Part shown: in pieces, positions 7,627 to 15,013 of the stretch
How the letters are laid out: every line of letters starts with the position of its first letter
How positions within the stretch are numbered: position 1 is the stretch's first letter
Source: Acetobacteraceae bacterium
GTDB lineage: Bacteria; Pseudomonadota; Alphaproteobacteria; Acetobacterales; Acetobacteraceae
Direction of reading: 5' to 3'
Assembly: GCA_027340195.1 (NCBI GenBank)
Contig: DAHWNE010000045.1
Span: 1-15,013 of the forward strand
DNA: 15,013 nucleotides
Position numbers and translations under genes: made by a program
Notes under the pieces: generated by a model
What the model was told of the DNA's origin: nothing
What the model saw: the letters and a program-made list of their open reading frames with translations, nothing else
Database searches by the model: none

Positions 7627-8576
7627 CCCCGGGCGCGGGCGGTGAGTTCGCCGAGCTGGCGGCCGGCGGTCTCGATATCGACCTCGAACTTCAGCAGCAC
7701 GTTCAGCGTCTCGCGCACGAACTCCGCCGACAGCGCGCCGGCGTGCAGCAGCACCAGCACCCGGGCCCAGTCGATCGTTTCGCTGACCGAGGGCGGCTTC
7801 TTGAGATCGAGCCCGCGCAGGGATTGCACGAAGCGCACCAGCTGCCCGCGCAGCGCGGCGTCGGCCTCCGGCACGCGGGAGGCGATGATGCGCTCCTCCA
7901 GCGCCGCGTCGGGGAAGCCGATATGCAGATGCAGGCAGCGCCGCTTCAGCGCGTCGCCGAGATCGCGCATGGAGTTGGAGGTGAGGATCACCACCGGCGG
8001 GACAGTGGCGGCGATGCGCCCGAGCTCGGGGATGGTCACTTGGTAGTCGGAGAGGATTTCCAGCAGGAAGGCCTCGAACTCCTGGTCCGACTTGTCCACC
8101 TCATCGACCAGCAGCACCGCCCCGCCGGGTTCCTGCAAGGCGCGCAGCAGCGGACGCGGTTCGAGGAAATCGGCCGAGAAGAACAGGTCGCCGAAGCCGT
8201 GCAGGCGGTGCAGCGCCGCGTCCAGGCTGGCGGCGTCGCCCAGCACCTCGCCGATCTTGTCGCGCAGGATCTGGGTGTAGAGCAGCTGCTTGCCGTATTT
8301 CCACTCGTAGAGGGCCTTGGCCTCGTCGAGCCCCTCGTAGCACTGCATCCGGATCAGCGGCAGCGACAGCCAGGCGGCGATGGATTTGGCGAGCTCGGTC
8401 TTGCCGACCCCGGCCGGGCCTTCGACCAGCACCGGCTTGGACAACCGCTCGGCCAGATAGACGGCGGTGGCGATCTGGCGGGAGGGGATGTAGCCGCAGG
8501 AGGCGAGCCCCTGCTCCACGGCCTCGATCGAAGCGACGCGCGCGGGCCCGCGCGGCAGGTCGGCGGAATAAGGCAT
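7623..8576 (-). CDS. MoxR-family AAA+ ATPase (CoxD-like)
   Basis: A 317-residue AAA+ ATPase. Walker A is GPAGVGKT (53-60), Walker B is VLLVDE (154-159), sensor 1 is N201 (LTSNSMRDL) and an arginine finger region is at 211-213 (LKRRC). It has the MoxR-type layout, with YEGLD...YEWKYGKQL after the first helix pair. MoxR ATPases work with VWA proteins as chaperones that insert metals or remodel protein complexes. First gene of the - strand run; a GGGGAG Shine-Dalgarno lies about 4 bases before ATG 8576. The 72-bp divergent gap upstream holds a palindrome that could control both this operon and the acyl-CoA dehydrogenase. Alternative roles, such as a general stress chaperone, remain possible. Confidence 0.92.
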   Translation of the reverse strand: MPYSADLPRGPARVASIEAVEQGLASCGYIPSRQIATAVYLAERLSKPVLVEGPAGVGKTELAKSIAAWLSLPLIRMQCYEGLDEAKALYEWKYGKQLLYTQILRDKIGEVLGDAASLDAALHRLHGFGDLFFSADFLEPRPLLRALQEPGGAVLLVDEVDKSDQEFEAFLLEILSDYQVTIPELGRIAATVPPVVILTSNSMRDLGDALKRRCLHLHIGFPDAALEERIIASRVPEADAALRGQLVRFVQSLRGLDLKKPPSVSETIDWARVLVLLHAGALSAEFVRETLNVLLKFEVDIETAGRQLGELTARARG

Positions 8577-8592
8577 CGTCTCCCCTTGTGTG

Positions 8593-8607
8593 CTACCAAC
8601 CGGTAGG
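8593..8607. promoter_or_regulatory. Candidate TetR-type operator between divergent genes
   Basis: CTACCAACCGGTAGG contains perfect 5-bp arms CTACC/GGTAG with a 4-nt spacer, and a nested perfect ACCGGT. A third CTACC follows at 8610-8614. It sits centrally in the 72-bp gap between the MoxR and acyl-CoA dehydrogenase starts. A TTGTGT (8586-8591) and TACCAT (8611-8616) flank it with 19-base spacing, a poor but possible promoter for the + strand. ACC-N2-CCGG-type palindromes are common operators for TetR regulators of acyl-CoA genes. No regulator gene is in view, so the assignment is inference. Confidence 0.4.
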
Positions 8608-8648
8608 CTCTACCATCATTCCCGTCAGCGCCAAACCCCGGAGGCCGC

Positions 8649-9815
8649 ATGAAGCTTCGCATCACCGACCAGCAGCGCGACCTGCGCGAAGCGGTGCGCG
8701 CCCTGGCGCAGGAGCGCTTCCGCGCCCGCGCGCCGCGCTTCATGGACGGCACGTTCCCGTGGGAGAACATCCGCGAACTCGCCGAACTCGGCGTGCTGGG
8801 GATGTCGGTGCCGGAGGAGTATGGCGGCCTCGGGCTATCCATCATGGATACCGTGCTGATCCTCGAGGAGATCGCCAAGGTCTGCTACCCGACGGCGATG
8901 GCGGTGCTGGGGGAGGCCGGCGTGCAGACCCGCGTCATCGCCCGCTACGCCCCGCCGGCGATCCGCGAACGCATCCTGCCGCGCGTGGTCGCCGGCGAAT
9001 GCATCCTGGCGGTCTGCATGACCGAACCCCACGCCGGCACCGATGTGGCGAACTACCGCACCAATGCGCGCATCGCGGGCGACCGGGTGATCCTGAAAGG
9101 CACCAAGACGCTGATCAGCCGGGCGCGGGAGGCCGGCATGTTCGTGGTGTTCACCCGCGTGGACGGCAAGCCGGGGCGCGAGGGGATCGGTTGCGTGCTG
9201 GTGGAACCCGATACCCCGGGCTTCGCCGTCACCGGCACGTTCCACACCATGGGCGGGGAGAATCTGCACGAGGTCCAGTTCGACGATTGCGACCTGCCGC
9301 TCGAGAACCTGGTGATCCGCGAGGACGGGTTCCGCCGGCTGCTGTCGGCCTTCAACACCCAGCGCTGCCTCAACCCGGCGATCTCGCTGGGGTTGGCGGA
9401 GGGCGCGTTCGACGAGGCGGTATCCTATGTGCGCGACCGTACCGCCTTCGGCCGGCCGATCGCCGAGCATCAGGGGGTGCGCTGGAAGCTCGCCGACATG
9501 TTCAAGGACATCGAGGCCGGGCGCGGGCTGCTCTACCGCGCCGCCCTGACCGCCGATCCGTTCCCCGACCCGTTCCTGTCCGCCACCGCCAAGGTGTTCT
9601 GCAACGAGATGTCGCTGCGCGTCACCTCGGAGGCGGTGCAACTGCATGGCGGGTTCGGCTTCACCGACGAATACCCGGTCTCGCGGCTCTATCGCGGCGC
9701 CCGCTACGGCTCGATCGGCGGCGGCACCACCGAGACGCTGCGCGACCTGATCGGCAAGCGCATCCTGGCCGGCACCGACCGCGCCCGCGGCATCCTGGGG
9801 CTGGACACGCATTGA
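8649..9815 (+). CDS. Acyl-CoA dehydrogenase family flavoprotein, atypical active site
   Basis: The 388-residue protein spans the full acyl-CoA dehydrogenase fold: N-terminal helices, the FAD/substrate motif CMTEPHAGTD (123-132), a middle beta domain, and the C-terminal helices with DRTAFGRPIAEHQGVRWKLADM (263-284) and VQLHGGFGFTDEYPVSRLYR (330-349). The family oxidises acyl-CoA at C2-C3 and passes electrons to ETF. The usual catalytic glutamate is absent from both known places: the C-terminal site reads IGGGTTE (G358 where medium-chain enzymes have Glu), and helix G reads FNTQRCLNPA (Q238 where isovaleryl and long-chain enzymes have Glu). So the base is unknown or the substrate differs. GGAGG lies 4 bases before ATG 8649. 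It stands alone, divergent from MoxR and upstream of the box genes. An alicyclic or aromatic-derived acyl-CoA is a guess from context. Confidence 0.9.
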   Translation: MKLRITDQQRDLREAVRALAQERFRARAPRFMDGTFPWENIRELAELGVLGMSVPEEYGGLGLSIMDTVLILEEIAKVCYPTAMAVLGEAGVQTRVIARYAPPAIRERILPRVVAGECILAVCMTEPHAGTDVANYRTNARIAGDRVILKGTKTLISRAREAGMFVVFTRVDGKPGREGIGCVLVEPDTPGFAVTGTFHTMGGENLHEVQFDDCDLPLENLVIREDGFRRLLSAFNTQRCLNPAISLGLAEGAFDEAVSYVRDRTAFGRPIAEHQGVRWKLADMFKDIEAGRGLLYRAALTADPFPDPFLSATAKVFCNEMSLRVTSEAVQLHGGFGFTDEYPVSRLYRGARYGSIGGGTTETLRDLIGKRILAGTDRARGILGLDTH

Positions 9816-9841
9816 CAGCGGCGCCGGCGGGCGGGTAGAAA
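9812..9841 (+). promoter_or_regulatory. Sigma-70-like promoter candidate for the box operon
   Basis: A perfect TTGACA (9812-9817) overlaps the acyl-CoA dehydrogenase stop codon, followed after 18 bases by TAGAAA (9836-9841, four of six consensus positions). Transcription would start near 9848, about 40 bases before the inferred ligase start. It implies the benzoate genes can be expressed separately from the acyl-CoA dehydrogenase gene. Confidence 0.42.
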
Positions 9842-9871
9842 CCGGCATTCCGATACGGTTATTCGCCCGCC
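9826..9871. promoter_or_regulatory. Imperfect inverted repeat in the box leader
   Basis: GGCGGGCG (9826-9833) pairs with CGCCCGCC (9864-9871). Inside lies a second, smaller pair, ACCG (9841-9844) and CGGT (9856-9859). The outer arms straddle the predicted -10 and start site and end just before the ligase Shine-Dalgarno. It could be a leader hairpin or a regulator site; there is no U-run to suggest a terminator. GC-rich arms of this length also arise by chance here. Confidence 0.25.
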
Positions 9872-9888
9872 GCGCGGAGGAACGCAAG

Positions 9889-11450
<1,562 letters not shown>

Positions 11451-11454
<4 letters not shown>

Positions 11455-12218
11455 TGCTGTCGCTGCCGTTCGGCCGGCTGGAAGCGCGCTGGTGGGGGAC
11501 GCCGGTGACCACCGCGCTGGTGCTGCTGCACGAAGGGCTCGGCTCGGTCGGGCTCTGGCGGGATTTCCCGGAGCGGCTGTTCGCCGCCACGGGCCGGCCG
11601 GTGTTCGCCTATTCCCGGCTGGGTTACGGGCGGTCCGATCCCGCACCGCTGCCGCGGCCGCTCGATTACATGACGCGCGAGGCGGCGCTGCTGCCGCGTG
11701 TCCTCGCCGCCGCCGGGATCGAACGCGCGGTGCTGATCGGCCATTCCGACGGCGGGTCGATCGCCGCCGCCGCCGGCGATCAGCCGGGCGTGCTGGGGCT
11801 GGTGCTGATCGCGCCGCATTTCGTGACCGAAGCCTCGGGGCTGGCGGCGATCGCGACGACGCGCGCGGCCTATGCCGGGGGCAATCTGCGCACCCGCCTC
11901 GCCCGCCATCACGACCATCCGGACAACGCCTTCCTGGGCTGGGCGGACGCCTGGCTGGACCCGGAGTTTCCCCGCGCCTTCGATCTGCGTCCCGCCCTCG
12001 CGCGCATCACCGCGCCGACGCTGGTGATCCAGGGCGGCAACGATCCCTATGGCACCGCGCATCAGGCCGAGCTCGCCGCCGCGCTGATCCCCGGCGGCGC
12101 GCGGCTGGTCTTCCCCGCCGCCGCCCATGCGCCGCATCTGGAAGCCCCGGACGCGACGCTCGGCGCCATCACCGATTTCATCCGCACGCTACTGCCGGAG
12201 ACCCAGGATGCCGATTGA
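11451..12218 (+). CDS. Alpha/beta hydrolase of the box operon
   Basis: A 255-residue alpha/beta-hydrolase-fold protein. The oxyanion region is HEGLGSVGLW (27-36), the nucleophile elbow is GHSDGG with Ser99, the acid is D198 (GGNDPYG) and the base is probably H226 (AAHAPHLE). It has no signal peptide and is cytoplasmic. It is translationally linked to both neighbours: ATGA overlap with the ligase stop (a second ATG at 11454 gives a one-residue shorter product) and 11-bp overlap with boxC. In the box context it may hydrolyse a lactone or CoA thioester that forms off-path, or release an aromatic acid from an ester to feed the ligase. These roles are inferred; sequence alone does not tell the substrate. 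Confidence 0.88.
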
Positions 12219-13833
12219 CTTCCGCACCGAACCGGCGCGCTGGCGCCACTGGCATCTGGATGTGGACGGCAGGGTCGCCACGCTGTCGATGGATGTCGAT
12301 CCCGCCGGGGGGATCTTCCCCGACTGCGAGCTGAAGCTCAACTCCTACGATCTCGGGGTGGATATCGAGCTGGCGGACGCGGTACAGCGGCTGCGCTTCG
12401 AGCATCCGGAGGTGGGCGCGGTGGTGCTGCGTTCGGCCAAGCCGGGCATCTTCTGCGCCGGCGCCAACATCCGGATGCTGGGCCGCGCGAGTCACGCCCA
12501 CAAGGTCAATTTCTGCAAGTTCACCAACGAGACGCGACTGGCGATCGAGGAAGCCGCGGAGGCCTCGGGCCAACCGTGGCTCGCGGCGGTGGCCGCCCCC
12601 GCCGCCGGCGGCGGCTACGAGCTGGCGCTGGCCTGCGCGCATATCATGCTGGTCGATGACCGCCGCGCCACCGTCGCCCTGCCCGAAGTGCCGCTGCTCG
12701 GCGTGCTGCCGGCCACCGGCGGGCTGACCCGGCTGACCGACAAGCGCCGGGTGCGGCGCGACCGCGCCGATGTCTTCTGCACCACCGAGGAAGGCGTGCG
12801 CGGCCGGCGCGCGCTGGAATGGTCGCTGGTGGACGAGCTGGTGCCGCCCTCCAAATGGGATGCCGCGGTGGCCGCCCGCGCCGCCGCGCTGGCCGCGACC
12901 TCCGACCGCCCAGCCGCCGCGCGCGGGATCGCGCTCACGCCGCTGCAACGATCGATCGCGGGCGATACGATCACCTGGCCGCACCTGACCGTCACGTTGG
13001 ATCGCCCCGGCCGGCGCGCGATCTTCCTGTTGCGCGGCCCGGACCGGGCGCCCGGAGATGCCCATGCCGAGGGCGCCGCCTTCTGGCCGCTGGCGGCGGC
13101 GCGGGCGCTGGATGACCCGATCCTGCATCTGCGCGTCAACGAGCCGGAACTCGGCCTCTGGGTGCTGCGCACCGAGGGCGACCCCGGGCTGGTGGCCGCC
13201 GCCGACACGGCGATCGCCGCCGGCGACTGGCTGGCCCGTGAGATCCGCCTGTTCTGGCGCCGCGTGCTGAAGCGGCTCGATGTCTCCTCGCGCAGCCTGG
13301 TGGCGCTGATCGAACCGGGCAGCTGCTTCGCCGGCACGCTGGCCGAGCTCGCCTTCGCCGCCGACCGCTGCCTGATGCACGCCGGCGCCTCGGGCAACGC
13401 GCCGGCGACGCTGCGGCTGGGCGCGGCCAATTTCGGCACCTGTCCCATGGGCAACGGGCTGACCCGGCTCGAGACGCGCTTCCTCGGCGCGCCGGAGGCG
13501 GTGGCGGCAGCGCGGGAGGCGATCGGGCAGGCGCTGGATGCCGAGGCGGCGGAAGCGCTCGGCCTGGTCACCGAGGCGGTCGATCCGATCGATTGGGACG
13601 ACACGGTGCGCCTGCTGCTCGACGAGCGGGCCAGCTTCTCGCCGGACGCGCTTTCGGCGCTGGAGGCCAATCTGCGCTTCGCCGGGCCGGAGACGATGGA
13701 GACGCGCATCTTCGGCCGGTTGTCGGCCTGGCAGAACTGGGTGTTCCAGCGCCCGTCGGCGGTCGGCGAGGCCGGCGCGCTGCGCCGCTACGGCACCGGC
13801 ACCCGGCCCGAATTCGATCCCGCCCGGGTCTGA
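12208..13833 (+). CDS. boxC: BoxC, benzoyl-CoA-dihydrodiol lyase
   Basis: A 541-residue double-crotonase protein, the normal length for BoxC. The first crotonase domain shows FPDCELKLNSYDLGVDIEL (37-55), KPGIFCAGANIRML (78-91) and the oxyanion-forming AAGGGYELALAC (132-143). The second shows EPGSCFAGTLAELAFAADR (369-387) and FGTCPMGNGLTRLETRF. Known reaction: the 2,3-epoxide of benzoyl-CoA made by BoxAB takes up two waters, loses C2 as formate and gives 3,4-dehydroadipyl-CoA semialdehyde. ATG 12208 is chosen over upstream in-frame ATGs that lie within the hydrolase gene; GGAG sits about 6-8 bases before it. Overlaps the hydrolase by 11 bp, so co-translated. Ends directly against the host-attachment gene with no spacer. 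Confidence 0.96.
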   Translation: MPIDFRTEPARWRHWHLDVDGRVATLSMDVDPAGGIFPDCELKLNSYDLGVDIELADAVQRLRFEHPEVGAVVLRSAKPGIFCAGANIRMLGRASHAHKVNFCKFTNETRLAIEEAAEASGQPWLAAVAAPAAGGGYELALACAHIMLVDDRRATVALPEVPLLGVLPATGGLTRLTDKRRVRRDRADVFCTTEEGVRGRRALEWSLVDELVPPSKWDAAVAARAAALAATSDRPAAARGIALTPLQRSIAGDTITWPHLTVTLDRPGRRAIFLLRGPDRAPGDAHAEGAAFWPLAAARALDDPILHLRVNEPELGLWVLRTEGDPGLVAAADTAIAAGDWLAREIRLFWRRVLKRLDVSSRSLVALIEPGSCFAGTLAELAFAADRCLMHAGASGNAPATLRLGAANFGTCPMGNGLTRLETRFLGAPEAVAAAREAIGQALDAEAAEALGLVTEAVDPIDWDDTVRLLLDERASFSPDALSALEANLRFAGPETMETRIFGRLSAWQNWVFQRPSAVGEAGALRRYGTGTRPEFDPARV

Positions 13834-14274
13834 TCAGGCGAGCGGCAGGACCCCATACAGATGCGCGCCCAGCTCGGCATCCGGCGTTTTCATCAGGTCC
13901 TTCGGCAGCGTGGCGTGCAGCTTCGCGCCCGCCGGCGCCCCCAGCGCCTCGGTCAACAGGGCGAGGCTGCGCGGCAGGGCCACCAGCACCAGCGCGTTGA
14001 ATCGCTCGCTGTCGATCCGCGCCGCCACCGCCTCCGCGAAGGCGCGCTCCGCCTGCTGCTTCGGATCGTGGCGCGGGGTGAACGCATGACGGGTCGGGCT
14101 CGCGCTCTCGAAGCTGCGGCCCTGGCGGTCGGAAACGAGGTCGGACACGCGCTTGCCCGCCGTGTCGGAGGTCAGCACCGCGTCCGTGGTGAAGCCGGAT
14201 CCCGCGCCGGGGCGCACCAGCCGCGCGCGCTCGCCATCGGCCAGCACGATCAGCAGCCGTTCGGGATGACGCAT
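13834..14274 (-). CDS. Host-attachment / baeRF-like protein
   Basis: A 146-residue soluble protein of the family annotated as 'protein required for attachment to host cells' (Host_attach, related to bacterial-archaeal eRF1-like baeRF domains). The family hallmarks are ADGERARLV (12-20), the SDLVSDRQGRSFES block (44-57), RHAFTPRHDPKQQAERAFA (62-80) and FNALVLVALPRSLALL (92-107), ending with LPKDLMKTPDAELGAHL (123-139). The molecular function is not established; the eRF1-like fold suggests ribosome or tRNA-related activity, and the attachment name comes from an Agrobacterium-type phenotype. ATG 14274 is chosen over an upstream start; an AAGGGGG lies 6 bases ahead. It ends back to back with boxC, the two stop codons together forming TGATCA. 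An FNR-type box sits 60 bases upstream. Confidence 0.9.
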   Translation of the reverse strand: MRHPERLLIVLADGERARLVRPGAGSGFTTDAVLTSDTAGKRVSDLVSDRQGRSFESASPTRHAFTPRHDPKQQAERAFAEAVAARIDSERFNALVLVALPRSLALLTEALGAPAGAKLHATLPKDLMKTPDAELGAHLYGVLPLA

Positions 14275-14305
14275 GGCAAGCCCCCTTCGGTTCCATCGGG
14301 ACAAA

Positions 14306-14347
14306 AGCCTAGCCCCGCCCACGGGAGGCCGGATTGACCCAGATCAA
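14306..14347 (-). promoter_or_regulatory. FNR/FixK-type class II promoter for the host-attachment gene
   Basis: TTGAC-CCAG-ATCAA (14334-14347) matches the FNR/FixK/Dnr consensus TTGA(T/C)-N4-(G/A)TCAA fully. Reading towards the host-attachment gene, TAGGCT (14311-14306) lies exactly where a -10 element would if the box is centred at -41.5. This puts the start site near 14299 and leaves a 25-base leader containing the Shine-Dalgarno. The box is symmetric and could also serve ChaB on the other strand. It suggests induction by low oxygen or a related redox signal. Seen: the box. Inferred: which regulator and direction. Confidence 0.62.
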
Positions 14348-14382
14348 CGCGCGTCCTCCGCTCCGGCGCTGCCATCCGGGGG

Positions 14383-14592
14383 ATGCCCTACCCATCGATC
14401 CTCGATCTGCCCGCCCCCATCCGCCGTGCCCTGCCCGAGCACGCGCAGGAGATCTACCGCGCCGCCTTCAACCACGCCTGGCCCCATGCGGCCGACGAGG
14501 CGACCGCGCACCGCATCGCCTGGGCGGCGGTGAAGCGGCGCTATGGCAAGCGGGACGGGGTCTGGGTCGCGCTGGACCCGGATCCCTCCTGA
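14383..14592 (+). CDS. ChaB family protein
   Basis: A 69-residue soluble protein that keeps the ChaB pattern throughout: MPYPSILDLPAPIRRALPEH (1-20), AQEIYRAAFNHAW (21-33), then TAHRIAWAAVKRRYGK (41-56). E. coli ChaB was named as a regulator of the ChaA cation antiporter, but that role is weakly supported and no chaA-like gene is in view. This form is slightly shorter, lacking most of the acidic loop before TAHRIAW. No well-spaced Shine-Dalgarno is present; GGGGG touches the ATG directly. With the FNR box centred 42 bases upstream, a leaderless transcript is conceivable. It lies 31 bp before boxB and may be co-transcribed with it. Confidence 0.88.
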   Translation: MPYPSILDLPAPIRRALPEHAQEIYRAAFNHAWPHAADEATAHRIAWAAVKRRYGKRDGVWVALDPDPS

Positions 14593-14623
14593 CCCGAACC
14601 AAGTCAGCGAACGGAGCCGCAGG

Positions 14624-15013
14624 ATGACCGAGACGCAGGCGATCGACTACGACGGCCTGATCCCGAACAATGTCGGGCTCAACCGGGACCCGCGGCTGCG
14701 CCGCGCGCTCGAGACCTGGTACCCGGCCTATATCGACTGGTGGAAGACCGCCGGCCCCGCGATCTATCAGGACAACCCGGTCTATCTGCGCACCGCGGTC
14801 GGCGTGGACCCGGAAGGCTGGGCGCGCTTCGGCTACGTGAAGATGCCGGACTACCGCTGGGGGATTCTGCTGGCCCCGGCGGTGGAGGGACGCAAGGTCG
14901 GCTTCGGCGCCCATCGCGGCGAGCCGGCCTGGCAGGAGGTCCCGGGCGAGCACCGCGCCATGCTGCGCCGGCTGCTGGTGATCCAGGGCGATACCGAACC
15001 CGCCTCGGTGGAG
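14624..15013 (+). CDS. boxB: BoxB, benzoyl-CoA 2,3-epoxidase oxygenase subunit (3' end outside window)
   Basis: The frame is open from ATG 14624 to the right edge, giving the first 130 residues of a protein that is normally about 470-480 long. The start MTETQAIDYDGLIPNNVGL, the block VYLRTAVGVDPEGWARFGYV (53-72), MPDYRWGILLAP (74-85), WQEVPGEHRAMLRRLLVIQG (103-122) and DTEPASVE at the edge are typical of BoxB. BoxB is a di-iron epoxidase that, with reductase BoxA, converts benzoyl-CoA to its 2,3-epoxide using O2. The four-helix di-iron core is mostly beyond the window, so catalytic ligands cannot be checked. GGAG lies 7 bases upstream of the ATG. It is split from boxC by the host-attachment and ChaB genes. 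Confidence 0.95.
   Translation, partial: MTETQAIDYDGLIPNNVGLNRDPRLRRALETWYPAYIDWWKTAGPAIYQDNPVYLRTAVGVDPEGWARFGYVKMPDYRWGILLAPAVEGRKVGFGAHRGEPAWQEVPGEHRAMLRRLLVIQGDTEPASVE

Noticed and set aside
6403..8046. 547-codon + strand open frame opposite the VWA and MoxR genes
   Set aside because: It is the GC-rich antisense shadow of two strongly supported genes. The protein is His/Gln/Arg/Gly-rich without any domain.
9826..9871. Intrinsic terminator after the acyl-CoA dehydrogenase gene
   Set aside because: The stem has a long loop (30 nt) and no following T-run. It overlaps the predicted box promoter region and ends next to the ligase Shine-Dalgarno.
12178..13380. 400-codon - strand frame opposite boxC
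   Set aside because: Antisense shadow of a clear double-crotonase gene; composition is typical of third-position GC bias.

Overview
The window is about 15 kb of very GC-rich DNA with tightly packed genes: many neighbours overlap by a few bases and no gap reaches 300 bp. Codon use, an FNR/FixK-type site, a host-attachment (baeRF-like) protein, a PEP-CTERM protein and a box-type benzoate pathway together suggest an alphaproteobacterium. An Acetobacteraceae-like (Rhodospirillales) member is my best guess. This is an inference from gene content, not a database match.

Left end (1-2231): the tail of a DsrE-like protein on the + strand; a large PEP-CTERM-anchored beta-helix protein on the - strand that lacks a visible signal peptide; and a small secreted protein of unknown function with four cysteines.

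Middle, - strand (8576 down to 2235): a compact run of six genes with gaps of 23 bp or less and several overlaps. In transcription order these are a MoxR-type AAA+ ATPase, a CoxE-like von Willebrand A protein, an F420-dependent glucose-6-phosphate-dehydrogenase-like LLM enzyme, an enolase-superfamily (mandelate racemase/muconate lactonizing) enzyme, a LigE-like glutathione S-transferase and an MFS transporter. It looks like one operon. The ATPase and VWA protein would form a chaperone or activation pair, two or three enzymes would act on a small organic acid, sugar or aryl substrate, and the MFS protein would carry it. The F420 enzyme keeps every cofactor-site and phosphate-site residue I can recall from mycobacterial Fgd1, which is unusual in a proteobacterium.

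Right half, + strand (8649 onward): a divergently transcribed acyl-CoA dehydrogenase that lacks glutamate at both known catalytic positions, then an aerobic benzoate (box) cluster: benzoate-CoA ligase (apparently using a CTG start), an alpha/beta hydrolase, BoxC and the first 130 residues of BoxB. The ligase makes benzoyl-CoA, BoxB with BoxA (not in the window) epoxidises it, and BoxC opens the ring to 3,4-dehydroadipyl-CoA semialdehyde and formate. Between BoxC and BoxB lie a reverse-strand host-attachment/baeRF protein and a ChaB protein. The gap between these two contains a near-perfect FNR/FixK-type box, which suggests oxygen-responsive control inside an oxygen-requiring pathway cluster.

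Regulatory candidates read from the sequence: a TetR-like palindrome between the divergent MoxR and acyl-CoA dehydrogenase genes, a sigma-70-like promoter overlapping the acyl-CoA dehydrogenase stop codon, and the FNR-type box. No tRNA, rRNA, CRISPR array, insertion sequence or convincing terminator was seen.
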